This document shows positions 23,501 through 30,796 of a stretch of DNA of 44,865 bases, in pieces. The stretch is taken from assembly GCF_010975005.1 (NCBI RefSeq), contig NZ_JAAIVC010000014.1, positions 1-44,865 of the forward strand, read 5' to 3'. Source of the stretch: Caulobacter sp. 17J65-9. Lineage in GTDB: Bacteria > Pseudomonadota > Alphaproteobacteria > Caulobacterales > Caulobacteraceae. How positions within the stretch are numbered: position 1 is the stretch's first letter; every line of letters begins with the position of its first letter. The notes under the pieces were generated by a model. That model did not search any database, was not told the DNA's origin, and saw only the letters and a program-made list of their open reading frames with translations. The translations under genes were made by a program, and so were the position numbers.

Positions 23501-24688
23501 GACCGCGGTGAACTGCTCGACCGAGGTGTCGCCGGTGAAGCGCCAGGCCGTCGGATCGCCGTTCCACACGCCCTTGATGCGGCCGGCCCCGGCCAGGTCG
23601 TGGCCGATCAGCCGGGAGATCGAACCGGTGGCCACGTCCAGGCGCACGCCGTCGGGCGCCGTGCGGCCTTTCGGCTCGAACACGCCGAACGAGCGGGCGG
23701 TCAGGTTCGGCGCGCGCGCCTCCCAGGCCACCGCGAACCGGTCGGCGGCCCGCTGCCGGCCGGCCAGGCCGAACTTGACCTCGTCGCCCAGGCGCCGGGC
23801 GAAGGGGGCGAACAGGTCGGAGCCCGCGAACACCATCCGCCCGCCGATCAGCGCGCCGCCGTCGTCCCAGCGGCCGTCGACCAGCAGCGGGGTGAAGGCG
23901 CCCGACTTCAGCAGGGCCTCGACCCGGCCGTCCTTGGTCGCGCCGCCGATCCTGGCCTTCAGCGTGAAGGGCAGGTCGGGCGAATAGCCGAGCGAGCCGG
24001 CGATAGGTCCGCCTTTAGATTCAACGGCTTGGACATCGACCTTGAGGGTGTCCTTCAGATCGCCGCGGCCGCCGATCGACACGTCGGCGGTGACGAAGTC
24101 GCCCGGCCGCGAGACGCTCCTGGCGTCCAGCTTCACGGCCTTGGCACCCTCCCGGTCGATGTCGGCCTCGCCGGCGATGGTCCAGCGGCCGTACTCCTTG
24201 GAGAACTCCGGCAGCAGCTCGATCTGGCCCTCGAACCGGTCGATGTCGATCGACAGCGGCATGGGGGAGGGCGGCTCCAGCTGCGGCTCCAGCTCCGGCC
24301 GGCGGATCAGGCGCAGCACCTCGGCGCTGATCAGCTCGGCGTGGAAGCGGCGGCCGATCAGCGGCGTCCAGCTCCAGTCGACGCGGACGTTTTTGGCCTC
24401 CAGCCACACGCCCTTGGCGTCGGAAACAGCCACCCGCTCCAGGGTGAAGTCGTTCCAGAGATCGCCCTTCAGCCCGTAGACGTCGAGGGTGCCGAAGCGG
24501 CCGACCTTCTTGCCCTGCACCAGGGTCAGGACGAATTCGCGGCCCGGTTTGGAGATCAGGCCGTAGCGGCCGACGGCGAACACGCCGAACAGCAGGCCGA
24601 CGAGCACGGCCGCGGTGACCAGCAGCCACCACAGGGCGGTGCGGCGTCGGCGTTCCGCGCGCTCCGGAGCGGGGGTCTCGTCGGTCAA
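20516..24688 (-). CDS. tamB: Translocation and assembly module protein TamB
   Basis: A 1390-residue inner-membrane-anchored protein. A basic start (RAERRRR) is followed by one membrane segment at about residues 18-42. A very long beta-rich region follows, with repeated GxGxLxG patterns (the AsmA-like bridge that spans the periplasm). The conserved C-terminal TamB (DUF490) domain contains EVKLTSEPALPQDEILSQVL, FGRSASQLSPLEAAQLASAL and GKYVTEDIYLEI. It works with TamA in outer-membrane protein assembly and, as shown for E. coli homologues, in phospholipid transport to the outer membrane. The only usable start is TTG 24688; an in-frame TAG lies seven codons upstream with no other start between. 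tamA lies immediately upstream, separated by a family C element. Confidence 0.92.
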   Translation of the reverse strand: MTDETPAPERAERRRRTALWWLLVTAAVLVGLLFGVFAVGRYGLISKPGREFVLTLVQGKKVGRFGTLDVYGLKGDLWNDFTLERVAVSDAKGVWLEAKNVRVDWSWTPLIGRRFHAELISAEVLRLIRRPELEPQLEPPSPMPLSIDIDRFEGQIELLPEFSKEYGRWTIAGEADIDREGAKAVKLDARSVSRPGDFVTADVSIGGRGDLKDTLKVDVQAVESKGGPIAGSLGYSPDLPFTLKARIGGATKDGRVEALLKSGAFTPLLVDGRWDDGGALIGGRMVFAGSDLFAPFARRLGDEVKFGLAGRQRAADRFAVAWEARAPNLTARSFGVFEPKGRTAPDGVRLDVATGSISRLIGHDLAGAGRIKGVWNGDPTAWRFTGDTSVEQFTAVGYRLGKAAGPIEIAWKAGRWDVKTKLTGTGGMGNGVLPRLFGPRPRADIELARLKDGRFLLTRVDATGAGLKIKGSGARGLTGTLTFQGQATLTDPSTIRKGAKGEIVADFKGNRPHGVNRWNVTADARGRRFATGLSQFDRLMGTEPRLKATGALVNNVIEIDRGRLEGKAAQADGKGAMGLNGSLNLALDWSAKGPFQAGPVEIAGQAKGTGNLTGNLGAPRIDLKARLQQIDTPVITLTDAMVDLTFQSDPRGSDGRIGVVGGSAYGPVRAASAFQFVPGGVTLRDLNVDGAGVQAKGGLALRNSAPSAADLTFAAGPGVFLASGKLAGTVRLTDGPGTAAAVLDVSGTDVRPRGATWALRTLSLKGTGTLARLPFTVTADVAGPNPGRFNGTGLYSRAGQSQSVSLSGDGALRGVKFNTLAPAVVTLDPDGRSLKLDVGVGGGRLTADASQAGENVDARAEVAGVQLNALSDRFEGKLTGSLDLHGRGDQLGGSLDARLEDARSLDGPRKLAVDATVKAKLTDRSLAIDASAFDEGGVRADTSLVLPVEASARPLHLAIVRDKPMNGRFSAAGEIQPIWDLLLGGDRRLSGQISAEGSLAGTLNAPKVQGYANLEGGRFEDFATGLKLTALDMKTRFDQGGAVVESFTAADGGRGTVTGDGRLDLRAGGASSFTVSLRNFRIIDNDLADARATGPLTVTRAADGKLALVGDLAVQEAEISATRVGGRGGGVVKMDVIEINKPFGEQQMIQPRAPGPSVALDVTLKADNRVFVRGRGLDVELALDAHVGGTVAQPELKGLATVVRGDWEFAGARFVFDEGGTVGLSTNLAAIDLNLRAVREDPSLTAIVEIRGTAQEPEVKLTSEPALPQDEILSQVLFGRSASQLSPLEAAQLASALASMAGGGGLDVFGNLREFAGLDRLTFGGGDQSGMTVAGGKYVTEDIYLEIIGGGVEGSAVEAEWRARRNLSIVSRIAATGAATLSIRWRKESR

Positions 24689-24747
24689 AGCGCCTGCCCC
24701 CGGCTACGGTGGAGCTTCGACGGTAAAGCTGTGGGGAGCGGCCAAGG

Positions 24748-24914
24748 TTCCTTCTCTCCCCTCTCCCGGAGGGAGAGGGAGGGGCCCACGCGAAGCGTGG
24801 GAGGGTGAGGGGTTAGGCGGCCGGCCGGATGTCCCTCATCCTCCCGCGCAGACCTCCGCGCTGACGCGCTCCGGTGCGCGGGGCCCGTCCTTCTCCCGAC
24901 CGGGAGAAGGGAGA
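24748..24914. repeat. Palindromic element, family C, between tamA and tamB
   Basis: Left end CCTTCTCTCCCCTCTCCCGG, right end CCTTCTCCCGACCGGGAGAAGG. Inner AGGGTGAGGGGT and ATCCCTCATCCTCCC-type arms match the copy between astD and astB. It lies inside a co-directional gene pair and could lower downstream tamB transcription or stabilise the tamA message. Confidence 0.85.
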
Positions 24915-24929
24915 TGACGCCGGCCCCGC

Positions 24930-26714
24930 TCAAAACGCCTGCCCGATGCTGATGTAGATCTGGAAGCTCGGGTCGCCTTCTTCGGGGTTGACCGGCACGG
25001 CGACGTCGGCGCGGATCGGGCCGAACGGCAGGAAGTAGCGCGCGCCCACGCCCAGCGAGAACTTGGCCCCGTCGAAGCTGGGCGACGGCTCCAGGCCCAC
25101 GGCGCCGACGTCGCTGAACAGCACGTAGCCCCAGTTCTCGAAGATGCGCTGGCGCAGCTCCAGCGAGCCTTCGGCCAGCGACAGGCCGCCGCTGGGGGTG
25201 TTGTCGGGGAAGCGGGGGCCGACCCCCTGGTAGGCGTAGCCGCGCACCGAACCGCCGCCGCCGGCGAAATAGCGTTCGGCCGTGGGCATCTCGGGCAGGG
25301 TCCCGCCGACCAGCGAGCCCAGCCGCAGCCGCCCGGCCACCACCGTGCGGCCCTGGTTGAACGGCACGTAGTAGGTGCCCTGGGCGTCGACCCGGCCGTA
25401 GGTCAGCTCCTCGTCGCCCAGCACCTGGGTGGGCTCCAGCCGGCCGTTGATCCGCCAGCCGCGCGTGGGGTTCAGAGGATTGTCGGAGCGGTCCAGCGCC
25501 AGGCCGCCGATCGCCCGCAAGGTGACCAGGTCGCGCTCGACCGTCGGGCTCAGGCCCGTGGCGGGATCGAATTCCGGCTCTTCGTTGTGGCTGGCCTCGA
25601 CCTTCACGCCGTAGGTGATGAAGGAGGTCTTGCCCAGGCGGTGGGTGAGGGCGGCCTCGGCCCCGACGCCGGAGCGCACGTAGGCTTCGGTGTCCTCGTA
25701 GAACAGCCCGCCGGCTAGCCGCAGGGTGCGGCCCGGCTTGCGCCAGTGCGGCAGGCTGAGCGCGCCGCCGATGCGGCTTTCCAGCTCGGCCAGGCGGACT
25801 TCGGCGGTCAGGGTGTCGGCGCGGGCCAGGCGGTTGTACCAGGTCCACTGGGTGTCCAGGCCGAAGCCCTCGGCGGTGGACCAGCCGACGCCGGCCTCCA
25901 GCACGCGCCGCGGCCGGTCGGCCAGGCTGACCACCACCGGGCGCAGGCCGTCGGCGTCGGATTCCGGCGCCAGGGCCACGGTGACCGAGGTGTAGACGGA
26001 CGTGTCCAGCAGCCGCCGCTCCAGCTCGGCCACGTCGTCGGGGTCGTAGACGGCGCCGCTCTTCCACGGGGCCAGGGCGACGACCCAGGCGGGGTTGGTC
26101 CGCCCCGCGGTCTCCACCCGCACGCCGTCCAGGTGCACCAGCTCGCCCGCGGAGATGCGGAAGGTCGGCTGCACGGTCTCGGCGGCGTGGTCGACGATCA
26201 CCTCGCGCGGCTCGGCTGCGGCGTCGGCGTAGCCGTTCTGGTTCAGGGCCGAGATCACCCGGCCCTCGCCGGCGATCACGTCGGCGGCCCGGCCGGGTTC
26301 GCCGGGACGCAGCTTGATGGCGGCGACGGCCGCGTCGGCGCTTTCCGGGTCGGGCGGCGGCGCCACCCACGTCACCCGCGGGTCGGCCAGCCGGAAACGC
26401 GGGCCCGGATCGATGCGCACCACGGGCTTGGGCGGATCGGAGTCGGTCAGCTCCGGCTCGACTTCGTAGGCGTAGTAGCCTTCGGAGCGTAGGGCGGCGA
26501 CGGCGTCTTCGGCCGCCTCGTTGGCGCGCTGGCGGGCCTGGAAACGGCTGTCGGCGGGATGTTCGACCACACCGATCGAGCGTTCGATGCGCTTGCGCAG
26601 GTCGTCGTTGGTCACGCCCTCGACCGAGGCCTTGGGCGTGTCGGCGCGCGCCGGGGATCCGACGGCCGCCAACCCGAGCAGGGCCGAAGCCGCCGCCGCT
26701 TGCCCAAATCGCAT
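24930..26714 (-). CDS. tamA: Outer-membrane assembly factor TamA (BamA/Omp85 superfamily)
   Basis: A 594-residue outer-membrane protein. The signal peptide ends near GSPARA-DT. Three POTRA-like domains follow in the first ~290 residues, with segments such as VEGVTNDDLRKRI and ISALNQNGYADA. A 16-strand Omp85 barrel carries the conserved lid-lock-like VRGYAYQGVGP and ends GQAF with the terminal aromatic. The family partner TamB is next in the operon. ATG 26714 is chosen; two TTG codons lie just upstream in frame. A GGAAC-N16-GGTT motif at 26772-26796 upstream resembles the general-stress sigma consensus. Confidence 0.92.
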   Translation of the reverse strand: MRFGQAAAASALLGLAAVGSPARADTPKASVEGVTNDDLRKRIERSIGVVEHPADSRFQARQRANEAAEDAVAALRSEGYYAYEVEPELTDSDPPKPVVRIDPGPRFRLADPRVTWVAPPPDPESADAAVAAIKLRPGEPGRAADVIAGEGRVISALNQNGYADAAAEPREVIVDHAAETVQPTFRISAGELVHLDGVRVETAGRTNPAWVVALAPWKSGAVYDPDDVAELERRLLDTSVYTSVTVALAPESDADGLRPVVVSLADRPRRVLEAGVGWSTAEGFGLDTQWTWYNRLARADTLTAEVRLAELESRIGGALSLPHWRKPGRTLRLAGGLFYEDTEAYVRSGVGAEAALTHRLGKTSFITYGVKVEASHNEEPEFDPATGLSPTVERDLVTLRAIGGLALDRSDNPLNPTRGWRINGRLEPTQVLGDEELTYGRVDAQGTYYVPFNQGRTVVAGRLRLGSLVGGTLPEMPTAERYFAGGGGSVRGYAYQGVGPRFPDNTPSGGLSLAEGSLELRQRIFENWGYVLFSDVGAVGLEPSPSFDGAKFSLGVGARYFLPFGPIRADVAVPVNPEEGDPSFQIYISIGQAF

Positions 26715-26771
26715 CAACAAACTCGTTCCGCCCTGCCTCGCCGCCGCGCTTGTGCGAGCGGCTACGCTTCA

Positions 26772-26796
26772 AACCACGGTCTAGCTGCACAGTTCC
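26772..26796 (-). promoter_or_regulatory. Possible EcfG/SigT-type promoter upstream of tamA
   Basis: Read leftwards: GGAAC, 16 bases, GGTT. The alphaproteobacterial general-stress sigma consensus is GGAAC-N16/17-CGTT; one base differs. The motif ends about 57 bases before the tamA start. One weak-to-moderate match, inferred only from the sequence. Confidence 0.3.
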
Positions 26797-26929
26797 ATAA
26801 CGGGGCTGTGCGAGTCGCAGAACCTCGGCGTCAGAGAATCCCCCGCATCGGGTCAGGTATGTACCCGATGGTCCCGCCGCTCCGGTCGGAGATGATCCCG
26901 CGCTCGTGGGCGGGCTCAGGAGAGAGTTC

Positions 26930-27490
26930 ATGACCGAGGGACCTTCGAACGCGACCCGGCGCGCCGTCGTCGTGGCGGGCGGGGCGATGCTGGCGCTCAG
27001 CGCCTGCGCTACGGGGGGCGGCAACAGTCCCAAGCTGCAGACCGAGGCGCAGCAGGCCCTGCAGGAGCTGGAGAGCAAGAACCCCGCCGCCCGGGCGATC
27101 GCGAGCCAGTCGCGCGCCGTGCTGGTGTTCCCGCGCATCACCCGCGCCGCCTTCGTGTTCGGCGGCCAGGGCGGCCGCGGCGTGCTGTTCGAGGGCGGTC
27201 GGCCGGCGGGCGATTATCAGTTCACCGGCCTGACCTGGGGCTTCTCGGCCGGGGTGCAGGCCTTCTCCTACGCGCTGTACTTCATGAACGACCGGGCGCT
27301 GGCCTCGCTGAAGGACGCCAAGGGCTGGGAGTTCGGGGTCGGGCCGACCGTGGTCGTGGTCGACGCCGGCAAGGCCGCCCAGCTGAGCACCACCACCGCC
27401 CGCGACGACGTCTACGCCTTCGTCTGGGGCCAGCAGGGCCTGATGGCGGGCGTGGACCTGCAGGGCTCGAAGATCAGCAAGGTGAAGTGA
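26930..27490 (+). CDS. SYLF/YSC84-domain lipoprotein
   Basis: A 186-residue protein with the SYLF lipid-binding domain. Typical parts are SRAVLVFPRITRAAFVFGGQGGRGVL, SYALYFMNDRALASL, and a C-terminal AFVWGQQGLMAGVDLQGSKI. The signal peptide carries the lipobox LSAC (cysteine at about residue 25) and a basic TRR before the hydrophobic stretch. Members bind membranes and phosphoinositides in eukaryotes; in bacteria they are periplasmic lipoproteins of unknown role. ATG 26930 has AGGAGAG at the right distance. It is divergent from tamA across about 215 bases. Confidence 0.85.
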   Translation: MTEGPSNATRRAVVVAGGAMLALSACATGGGNSPKLQTEAQQALQELESKNPAARAIASQSRAVLVFPRITRAAFVFGGQGGRGVLFEGGRPAGDYQFTGLTWGFSAGVQAFSYALYFMNDRALASLKDAKGWEFGVGPTVVVVDAGKAAQLSTTTARDDVYAFVWGQQGLMAGVDLQGSKISKVK

Positions 27491-27502
27491 GGCGTGCGTA
27501 AT

Positions 27503-27674
27503 TCCTTCTCCCCTTGCGGGAGAAGGTGGCCGGCGGAGCCGGCCGGATGAGGGGTGGCGGCGCCGAGGCGTCAGGATGAGGAGCGTGGCCGCGCCAGCCG
27601 GTTCAGGCGTCGCGCAGACACCCCTCATCCGACGCGCTCCGCGCGCCACCTTCTCCCGCAAGGGGAGAAGGAAG
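27503..27674. repeat. Palindromic intergenic element, family C
   Basis: TTCCTTCTCCCCTTGCGGGA at the left pairs with TCCCGCAAGGGGAGAAGGAA at the right. Inside lie GCCGGATGAGGGGT and ACCCCTCATCCGAC arms. It is nearly identical in its ends to the copy at 43024-43197. It lies 12 bases after the SYLF gene. Confidence 0.9.
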
Positions 27675-27843
27675 CCGCCACGCCTCCGCTCCTCCTCCCT
27701 TCGGCTTAGGGGCCGCACCTTTTCCGACGTACGCACGTTCATTGGAGCGTAAAGGCGCCCCGAACACGCCTGGGCCGAAGACGGCGACGGGGGCTTAGCG
27801 CGTACCTTTCGGCCCGGGATCGACGGGGACGGAGTATGTCCCG

Positions 27844-28245
27844 ATGATCCTGCGTTCCTTGCTCGCGACTTCGACCCTGCTGGCCGCGACGGCGGCGCTC
27901 GGCGCCTGCGCCGGCGGACCGATGGAGCCGCCCAATCCGGTCCAGGTTTCCGAAGCCACCTACGTCTGCGACAGCGGCGAGCGGCTGACCGCCCGGTTCG
28001 AGTTCGGCTCGCAGCGGACCCTGTTCCTGGGGACCGCCGACCTCGACGGGCGGGTGCTGAGCGCGCCGAAGAACGCGGTCGTCGTGATCGCCGACAATAG
28101 CCCGCCGGTGCGCATGGAGCAGGGGCCGTCGTGGACCGACACCGGCTTCGACTACCACGCCGACGGCGGCTATCGCCTCACCGGCGACGCGGGCCGCGTG
28201 ATCCTGACCACGCCGGCCGGCATGCAGTTCTGCCGCACGGGCTGA
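27844..28245 (+). CDS. Lipoprotein, possibly MliC-like lysozyme inhibitor
   Basis: A 133-residue lipoprotein with signal peptide and lipobox LGAC (cysteine at residue 22). The mature part begins with SEATYVCDSGERLTARFEFG, which resembles the start of MliC-type C-type-lysozyme inhibitors. A second cysteine near the C-terminus (MQFCRTG) could form the family's disulfide. The MliC link is suggestive, not firm, since the SGxxY inhibitory loop is only partly matched. It appears to be a single-gene unit, convergent with arsC, 10 bases apart. Confidence 0.5.
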   Translation: MILRSLLATSTLLAATAALGACAGGPMEPPNPVQVSEATYVCDSGERLTARFEFGSQRTLFLGTADLDGRVLSAPKNAVVVIADNSPPVRMEQGPSWTDTGFDYHADGGYRLTGDAGRVILTTPAGMQFCRTG

Positions 28246-28255
28246 GGGCGGGCGT

Positions 28256-28672
28256 TCACCGCGGCCCCAGCTCCACCACCTCGCCGTCTTCCTTCACGAA
28301 GCGGTCGGGCCGGCGCTCGAGCACGTCGAACACCCGTTCGGACGGGCGGGCCAGGACGACGCCTTTCGGCGTCACCACGAACGGGCGGTTCACGAGCTCC
28401 GGGTGGGCGACCATCGCATGGAGCATCTGATCGTCCGTCGTCGCGGAATCCAGAAGCCCGAGGTCGGCCGCGGGCGTGCCCTTCTCGCGCAGAGCCTCGC
28501 GGGGCGACAGCCCCGCTTCGCCGAACAGCTCGACGAGTTGCTCCCGATCCCAGCCGTCCTGCAGGTACTCGATGACGGTCGGTTCGTAGCCGGCCGCACG
28601 GATCATGGCGACGGCGTTGCGGGAGGTGCCGCAGGCCGGGTTGTGGAAGACGATCACCGGAAAGGGGCTCAT
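28256..28672 (-). CDS. arsC: Arsenate reductase ArsC (glutaredoxin-coupled)
   Basis: A 138-residue enzyme reducing arsenate to arsenite with glutathione and glutaredoxin. The catalytic cysteine is Cys14 in HNPACGTSRN. The arginines Arg62 (LREKGTP), Arg96 (NRPFVV) and Arg109 (LARPSE) keep the spacing of Cys12, Arg60, Arg94 and Arg107 in plasmid R773 ArsC. It is the last gene of an arsR-aqpS-arsC operon, four bases after aqpS. No ArsB or Acr3 efflux pump is present, so the arsenite produced probably leaves through the aquaglyceroporin, as shown in Sinorhizobium meliloti. Confidence 0.92.
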   Translation of the reverse strand: MSPFPVIVFHNPACGTSRNAVAMIRAAGYEPTVIEYLQDGWDREQLVELFGEAGLSPREALREKGTPAADLGLLDSATTDDQMLHAMVAHPELVNRPFVVTPKGVVLARPSERVFDVLERRPDRFVKEDGEVVELGPR

Positions 28673-28676
28673 GGGG

Positions 28677-29384
28677 TCACTCGGCGGCTTGGGCTTGAGG
28701 GGCGGCGGCGCGGAGGGGCGTGGGCGCGCGGCCGAGCAGCCAGCCGAACACGCCGGCGGCGGCGAGCGCGCCGACGAACTGGGCGGAGACGAAGACGGGA
28801 ACGGAGGCCGGGGCTATGCCGGCGAAGCTGTCGCTGAGCGCGCGCGCCACGGTGACGGCCGGATTGGCGAAGCTGGTCGAGGCGGTGAACCAGTAGGCGG
28901 CGGTGATGTAGAGGCCGACCAGGGCGGGCACGGCCGAGGGCCGGAATCGCAGGCCGCCCAGGATCGTCCCGATCAGGCCGAAGGTCGCCACCGCCTCGGC
29001 GAAGCCCAGCGGCAGGCCGTCGCGGGTCTTGGTCGAGAGCTGCAGGACCGGCTCGGCGAACATCAGGTGGGCCGTCCAGACGCCCAGCACGGCGCCGACC
29101 TGCTGGGCGCCGACGTAGGCCAGGGCGGCCTTCCGGCCCAGTTCCCCGCGCATGAGCATGACCAGGGTCACGACCGGGTTGAAATGCGCCCCGGAGATCG
29201 GGCCGAACACGCTGATCAGCACGACCAGCGCCGCGCCGGTCGCCAGGGTGTTGCCGAGCAGGGCGAGGGCGACGTTACCGCCGGCCAGGGTCTCGGCCAT
29301 GATCCCGGAACCGACCACGACCGCCAGCAGGGCGGCCGTTCCGAGCGCTTCGGCCGCGAGGCGGCGGGAGAGGCTGAAGGTCAT
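28677..29384 (-). CDS. aqpS: Aquaglyceroporin (AqpS-like) in the ars operon
   Basis: A 235-residue channel of the major intrinsic protein family with six membrane helices. The two pore half-helix motifs are NPV (ISGAHFNPVVTLVMLM) and NPA (TSFANPAVTVARALSD). Its place between arsR and arsC matches the S. meliloti aqpS layout, where the channel lets arsenite leave the cell. A general glycerol or water channel is less likely here. The ATG at 29384 is one base before the arsR stop region. The C-terminal Ala/Pro-rich tail is disordered. Confidence 0.88.
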   Translation of the reverse strand: MTFSLSRRLAAEALGTAALLAVVVGSGIMAETLAGGNVALALLGNTLATGAALVVLISVFGPISGAHFNPVVTLVMLMRGELGRKAALAYVGAQQVGAVLGVWTAHLMFAEPVLQLSTKTRDGLPLGFAEAVATFGLIGTILGGLRFRPSAVPALVGLYITAAYWFTASTSFANPAVTVARALSDSFAGIAPASVPVFVSAQFVGALAAAGVFGWLLGRAPTPLRAAAPQAQAAE

Positions 29385-29385
29385 C

Positions 29386-29736
29386 TCAGCAGCTCGGGGC
29401 GCCGCACAGGGGGCGCGCGGCCTTCTCCACCACCGGTCCGCAGATCTCGGACCGGCCGTCGCAACAGTCCTCGACCAGGAAGGCGAGCAGGTCGCTCATG
29501 CGCTCGTAGGCGGCGCTGTAGATGATCGAACGGCCGTCGCGGCGCGACTGCACGAGACCTGCCCCGGCGAGGACGTTGAGATTGGCCGACAGGGTGTTGG
29601 GCAGGGAGCCGGTGGCGCGCGCGATGTCGCCCGCGGCCATGCCCTCGCTTCCCGCGCGCACCAGCAGACGGAAGGCCTCCAGGCGGCCCGGGTGGGCGAG
29701 GGCGGAAAGAGCGGCGACGGCGATATTCGATTCCAT
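29386..29736 (-). CDS. arsR: ArsR-family arsenic-responsive repressor (first)
   Basis: A 116-residue winged-helix repressor. The HTH is about residues 30-75 (MAAGDIARATGSLPNTLSAN, then LNVLAGAGLVQSRRDGRSI). The C-terminal cysteine set, Cys-Cys and then Cys six residues on (EDCCDGRSEICG), fits As(III) sensing of the Acidithiobacillus ArsR type, which also uses a C-terminal CC...C group. Two more cysteines follow. It heads the arsR-aqpS-arsC operon. A 24-base palindrome covers its start codon, so it probably represses itself and the operon; the leader is very short. Confidence 0.9.
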   Translation of the reverse strand: MESNIAVAALSALAHPGRLEAFRLLVRAGSEGMAAGDIARATGSLPNTLSANLNVLAGAGLVQSRRDGRSIIYSAAYERMSDLLAFLVEDCCDGRSEICGPVVEKAARPLCGAPSC

Positions 29737-29754
29737 ATTTCGAGAATAATGGAA
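29731..29754 (-). promoter_or_regulatory. Predicted ArsR operator over the arsR start codon
   Basis: TTCCAT-N12-ATGGAA, with inner TTC and GAA also symmetric (18 of 24 positions match the reverse complement). The ATG of the first arsR is inside the left arm (29734-29736). No ribosome-binding site is visible between the operator and the ATG, so a leaderless or nearly leaderless mRNA is likely. Confidence 0.6.
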
Positions 29755-29764
29755 TGAATTGGAT

Positions 29765-29804
29765 CCGTCATCCCGGCCGCAGCGCGGTTCGGCCGGGATG
29801 ACGG
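29765..29804. repeat. Palindromic element, family A (minimal form)
   Basis: CCGTCATCCCGGCCG and CGGCCGGGATGACGG, perfect 15-base arms around a 10-base loop. Only the outer ends of the 145-base copy at 2243 remain. It separates the arsI gene from the arsR-aqpS-arsC operon and may act as a terminator for arsI on the minus strand. Confidence 0.9.
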
Positions 29805-29811
29805 TCTGGAA

Positions 29812-30273
29812 TCAGGCGCCGCAACAGCCCTTGGTCTGAGCTGTCTCGGCCGCCGCCTCCGGCCTGGCCGGCAGCAGCACGGCGGCGGCGCGGTCGTCAC
29901 CGTAGACGGCGATCTGGCGCATCGAGTGGAAGGTCTCCCACACCAGGCCGTCGGGGTCGGTGGCCCAGTGCTTGTCGCTTTCGGCGTAACAGCACTTGGC
30001 GCAGGTCTCGTCGTGGGTGCTGACGTTGGCCGCTCCCAGGGCGGCGTGCAGGGCCTCCAACTCGCCGTCCGTCTCGGCCTGGACGCCCAGGTGGTTCAGT
30101 CCCGGCGCGTGCTCGCCCGTGGCGGAGATGGCGAAGTTCACGCGCGGGTCTTCCAGCATCCACTTGGCGTAGTCGGGTTTGCTCACGCTCGGCTCTGCCT
30201 GGAACAGGGCGCTGTAGAAGCCGATCGACCTCTTCAGGTCGCTGACGCTGACATGGACGTGCAGGCGTTTCAT
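29812..30273 (-). CDS. arsI: ArsI-type C-As lyase (VOC-family dioxygenase)
   Basis: A 153-residue vicinal-oxygen-chelate protein. Iron ligands can be proposed as His5 or His7 (RLHVHVSV), His61 (LNHLGV) and Glu113 (VWETF). The vicinal pair Cys94-Cys95 (CAKCCYAES) is the organoarsenical-binding mark of ArsI, which splits trivalent methyl- and aryl-arsenicals to As(III) using Fe(II) and O2. The C-terminal GCCGA adds another CC pair. A good AGGAG precedes ATG 30273. It lies downstream of the second arsR, 56 bases away, and is probably part of the same unit. The older CadI label for such proteins is a cadmium-induced homologue name. Confidence 0.85.
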   Translation of the reverse strand: MKRLHVHVSVSDLKRSIGFYSALFQAEPSVSKPDYAKWMLEDPRVNFAISATGEHAPGLNHLGVQAETDGELEALHAALGAANVSTHDETCAKCCYAESDKHWATDPDGLVWETFHSMRQIAVYGDDRAAAVLLPARPEAAAETAQTKGCCGA

Positions 30274-30329
30274 GCCCGTTCTCCTATAAAACCGGTTTGA
30301 TCGTTATTTTGGGGCAAAAAGGGGGAGGG

Positions 30330-30647
30330 TCACGAACACCCTCCGAACCCTTCACAGCAGCGCTCGATCAGGAACGTCCCGAGCGACTGGACGGCGTGGA
30401 AGTCGACCCGCGAACGGACCTCGCGCCCGAGCTTCTCCTGGACCACCAGCCCGGAGCGCACGAGCGCGTTCAGGTGATGGGCCTGGGTGGAAAGGGCCAG
30501 GCCGGAGTGCTTCTGCAGCTCCCCGACCGTTAGGCCGTCGGCGCCGGCCCGCACCAGCAGCCGCAGCAACTGTACCCGCGCCGGCGCGCCGAGGGCGGCG
30601 AACCGGTCGGCCATCTGAACTTCGAGAGCGGCGTCGTCACGGGTCAT
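30330..30647 (-). CDS. arsR: ArsR-family repressor (second)
   Basis: A 105-residue winged-helix protein. The HTH includes LTVGELQKHSGLALSTQAHH, followed by LNALVRSGLVVQEKLGREV. It ends in IERCCEGFGGCS; the Cys-Cys-x5-Cys spacing equals Cys95, Cys96 and Cys102 of Acidithiobacillus ArsR. It sits upstream of arsI in the same direction and likely controls it. ATG 30647 is six bases from a palindrome; an in-frame start further up would place the operator inside the gene. It differs clearly from the first ArsR, so the two probably answer different arsenic species. Confidence 0.88.
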   Translation of the reverse strand: MTRDDAALEVQMADRFAALGAPARVQLLRLLVRAGADGLTVGELQKHSGLALSTQAHHLNALVRSGLVVQEKLGREVRSRVDFHAVQSLGTFLIERCCEGFGGCS

Positions 30648-30652
30648 AATGT

Positions 30653-30672
30653 CGATATAACCAGAAATATCG
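30653..30672 (-). promoter_or_regulatory. Predicted operator of the second ArsR
   Basis: CGATAT-N8-ATATCG, perfect 6-base arms, ending six bases before the arsR ATG. The spacing leaves no room for a normal leader with a ribosome-binding site, as at the first arsR. Confidence 0.55.
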
Positions 30673-30705
30673 TTTTGTCTAGGGCCGGCCGCTTCCGTCA
30701 CGCGC

Positions 30706-30742
30706 AAAAGAAAAAGGGCGCCGGCCGGAGCCGACGCCCTTG
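30706..30742 (-). terminator. Rho-independent terminator of azoR
   Basis: Read leftwards: AAGGGCG, a GC-rich inner part, CGCCCTT, followed by TTTCTTTT. It lies about 55 bases after the azoR stop. Confidence 0.85.
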
Positions 30743-30796
30743 GTCAGTCCCGCCGGCGCCAGGGAGGGGGAAGGGCGCCGGCGACAGGATTGGCGG

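Noticed and set aside
21131-24808. 1225-codon open frame antisense to tamB
   Set aside because: No domain is recognised, the composition is typical of an antisense frame, and tamB on the other strand has clear family features over its full length.
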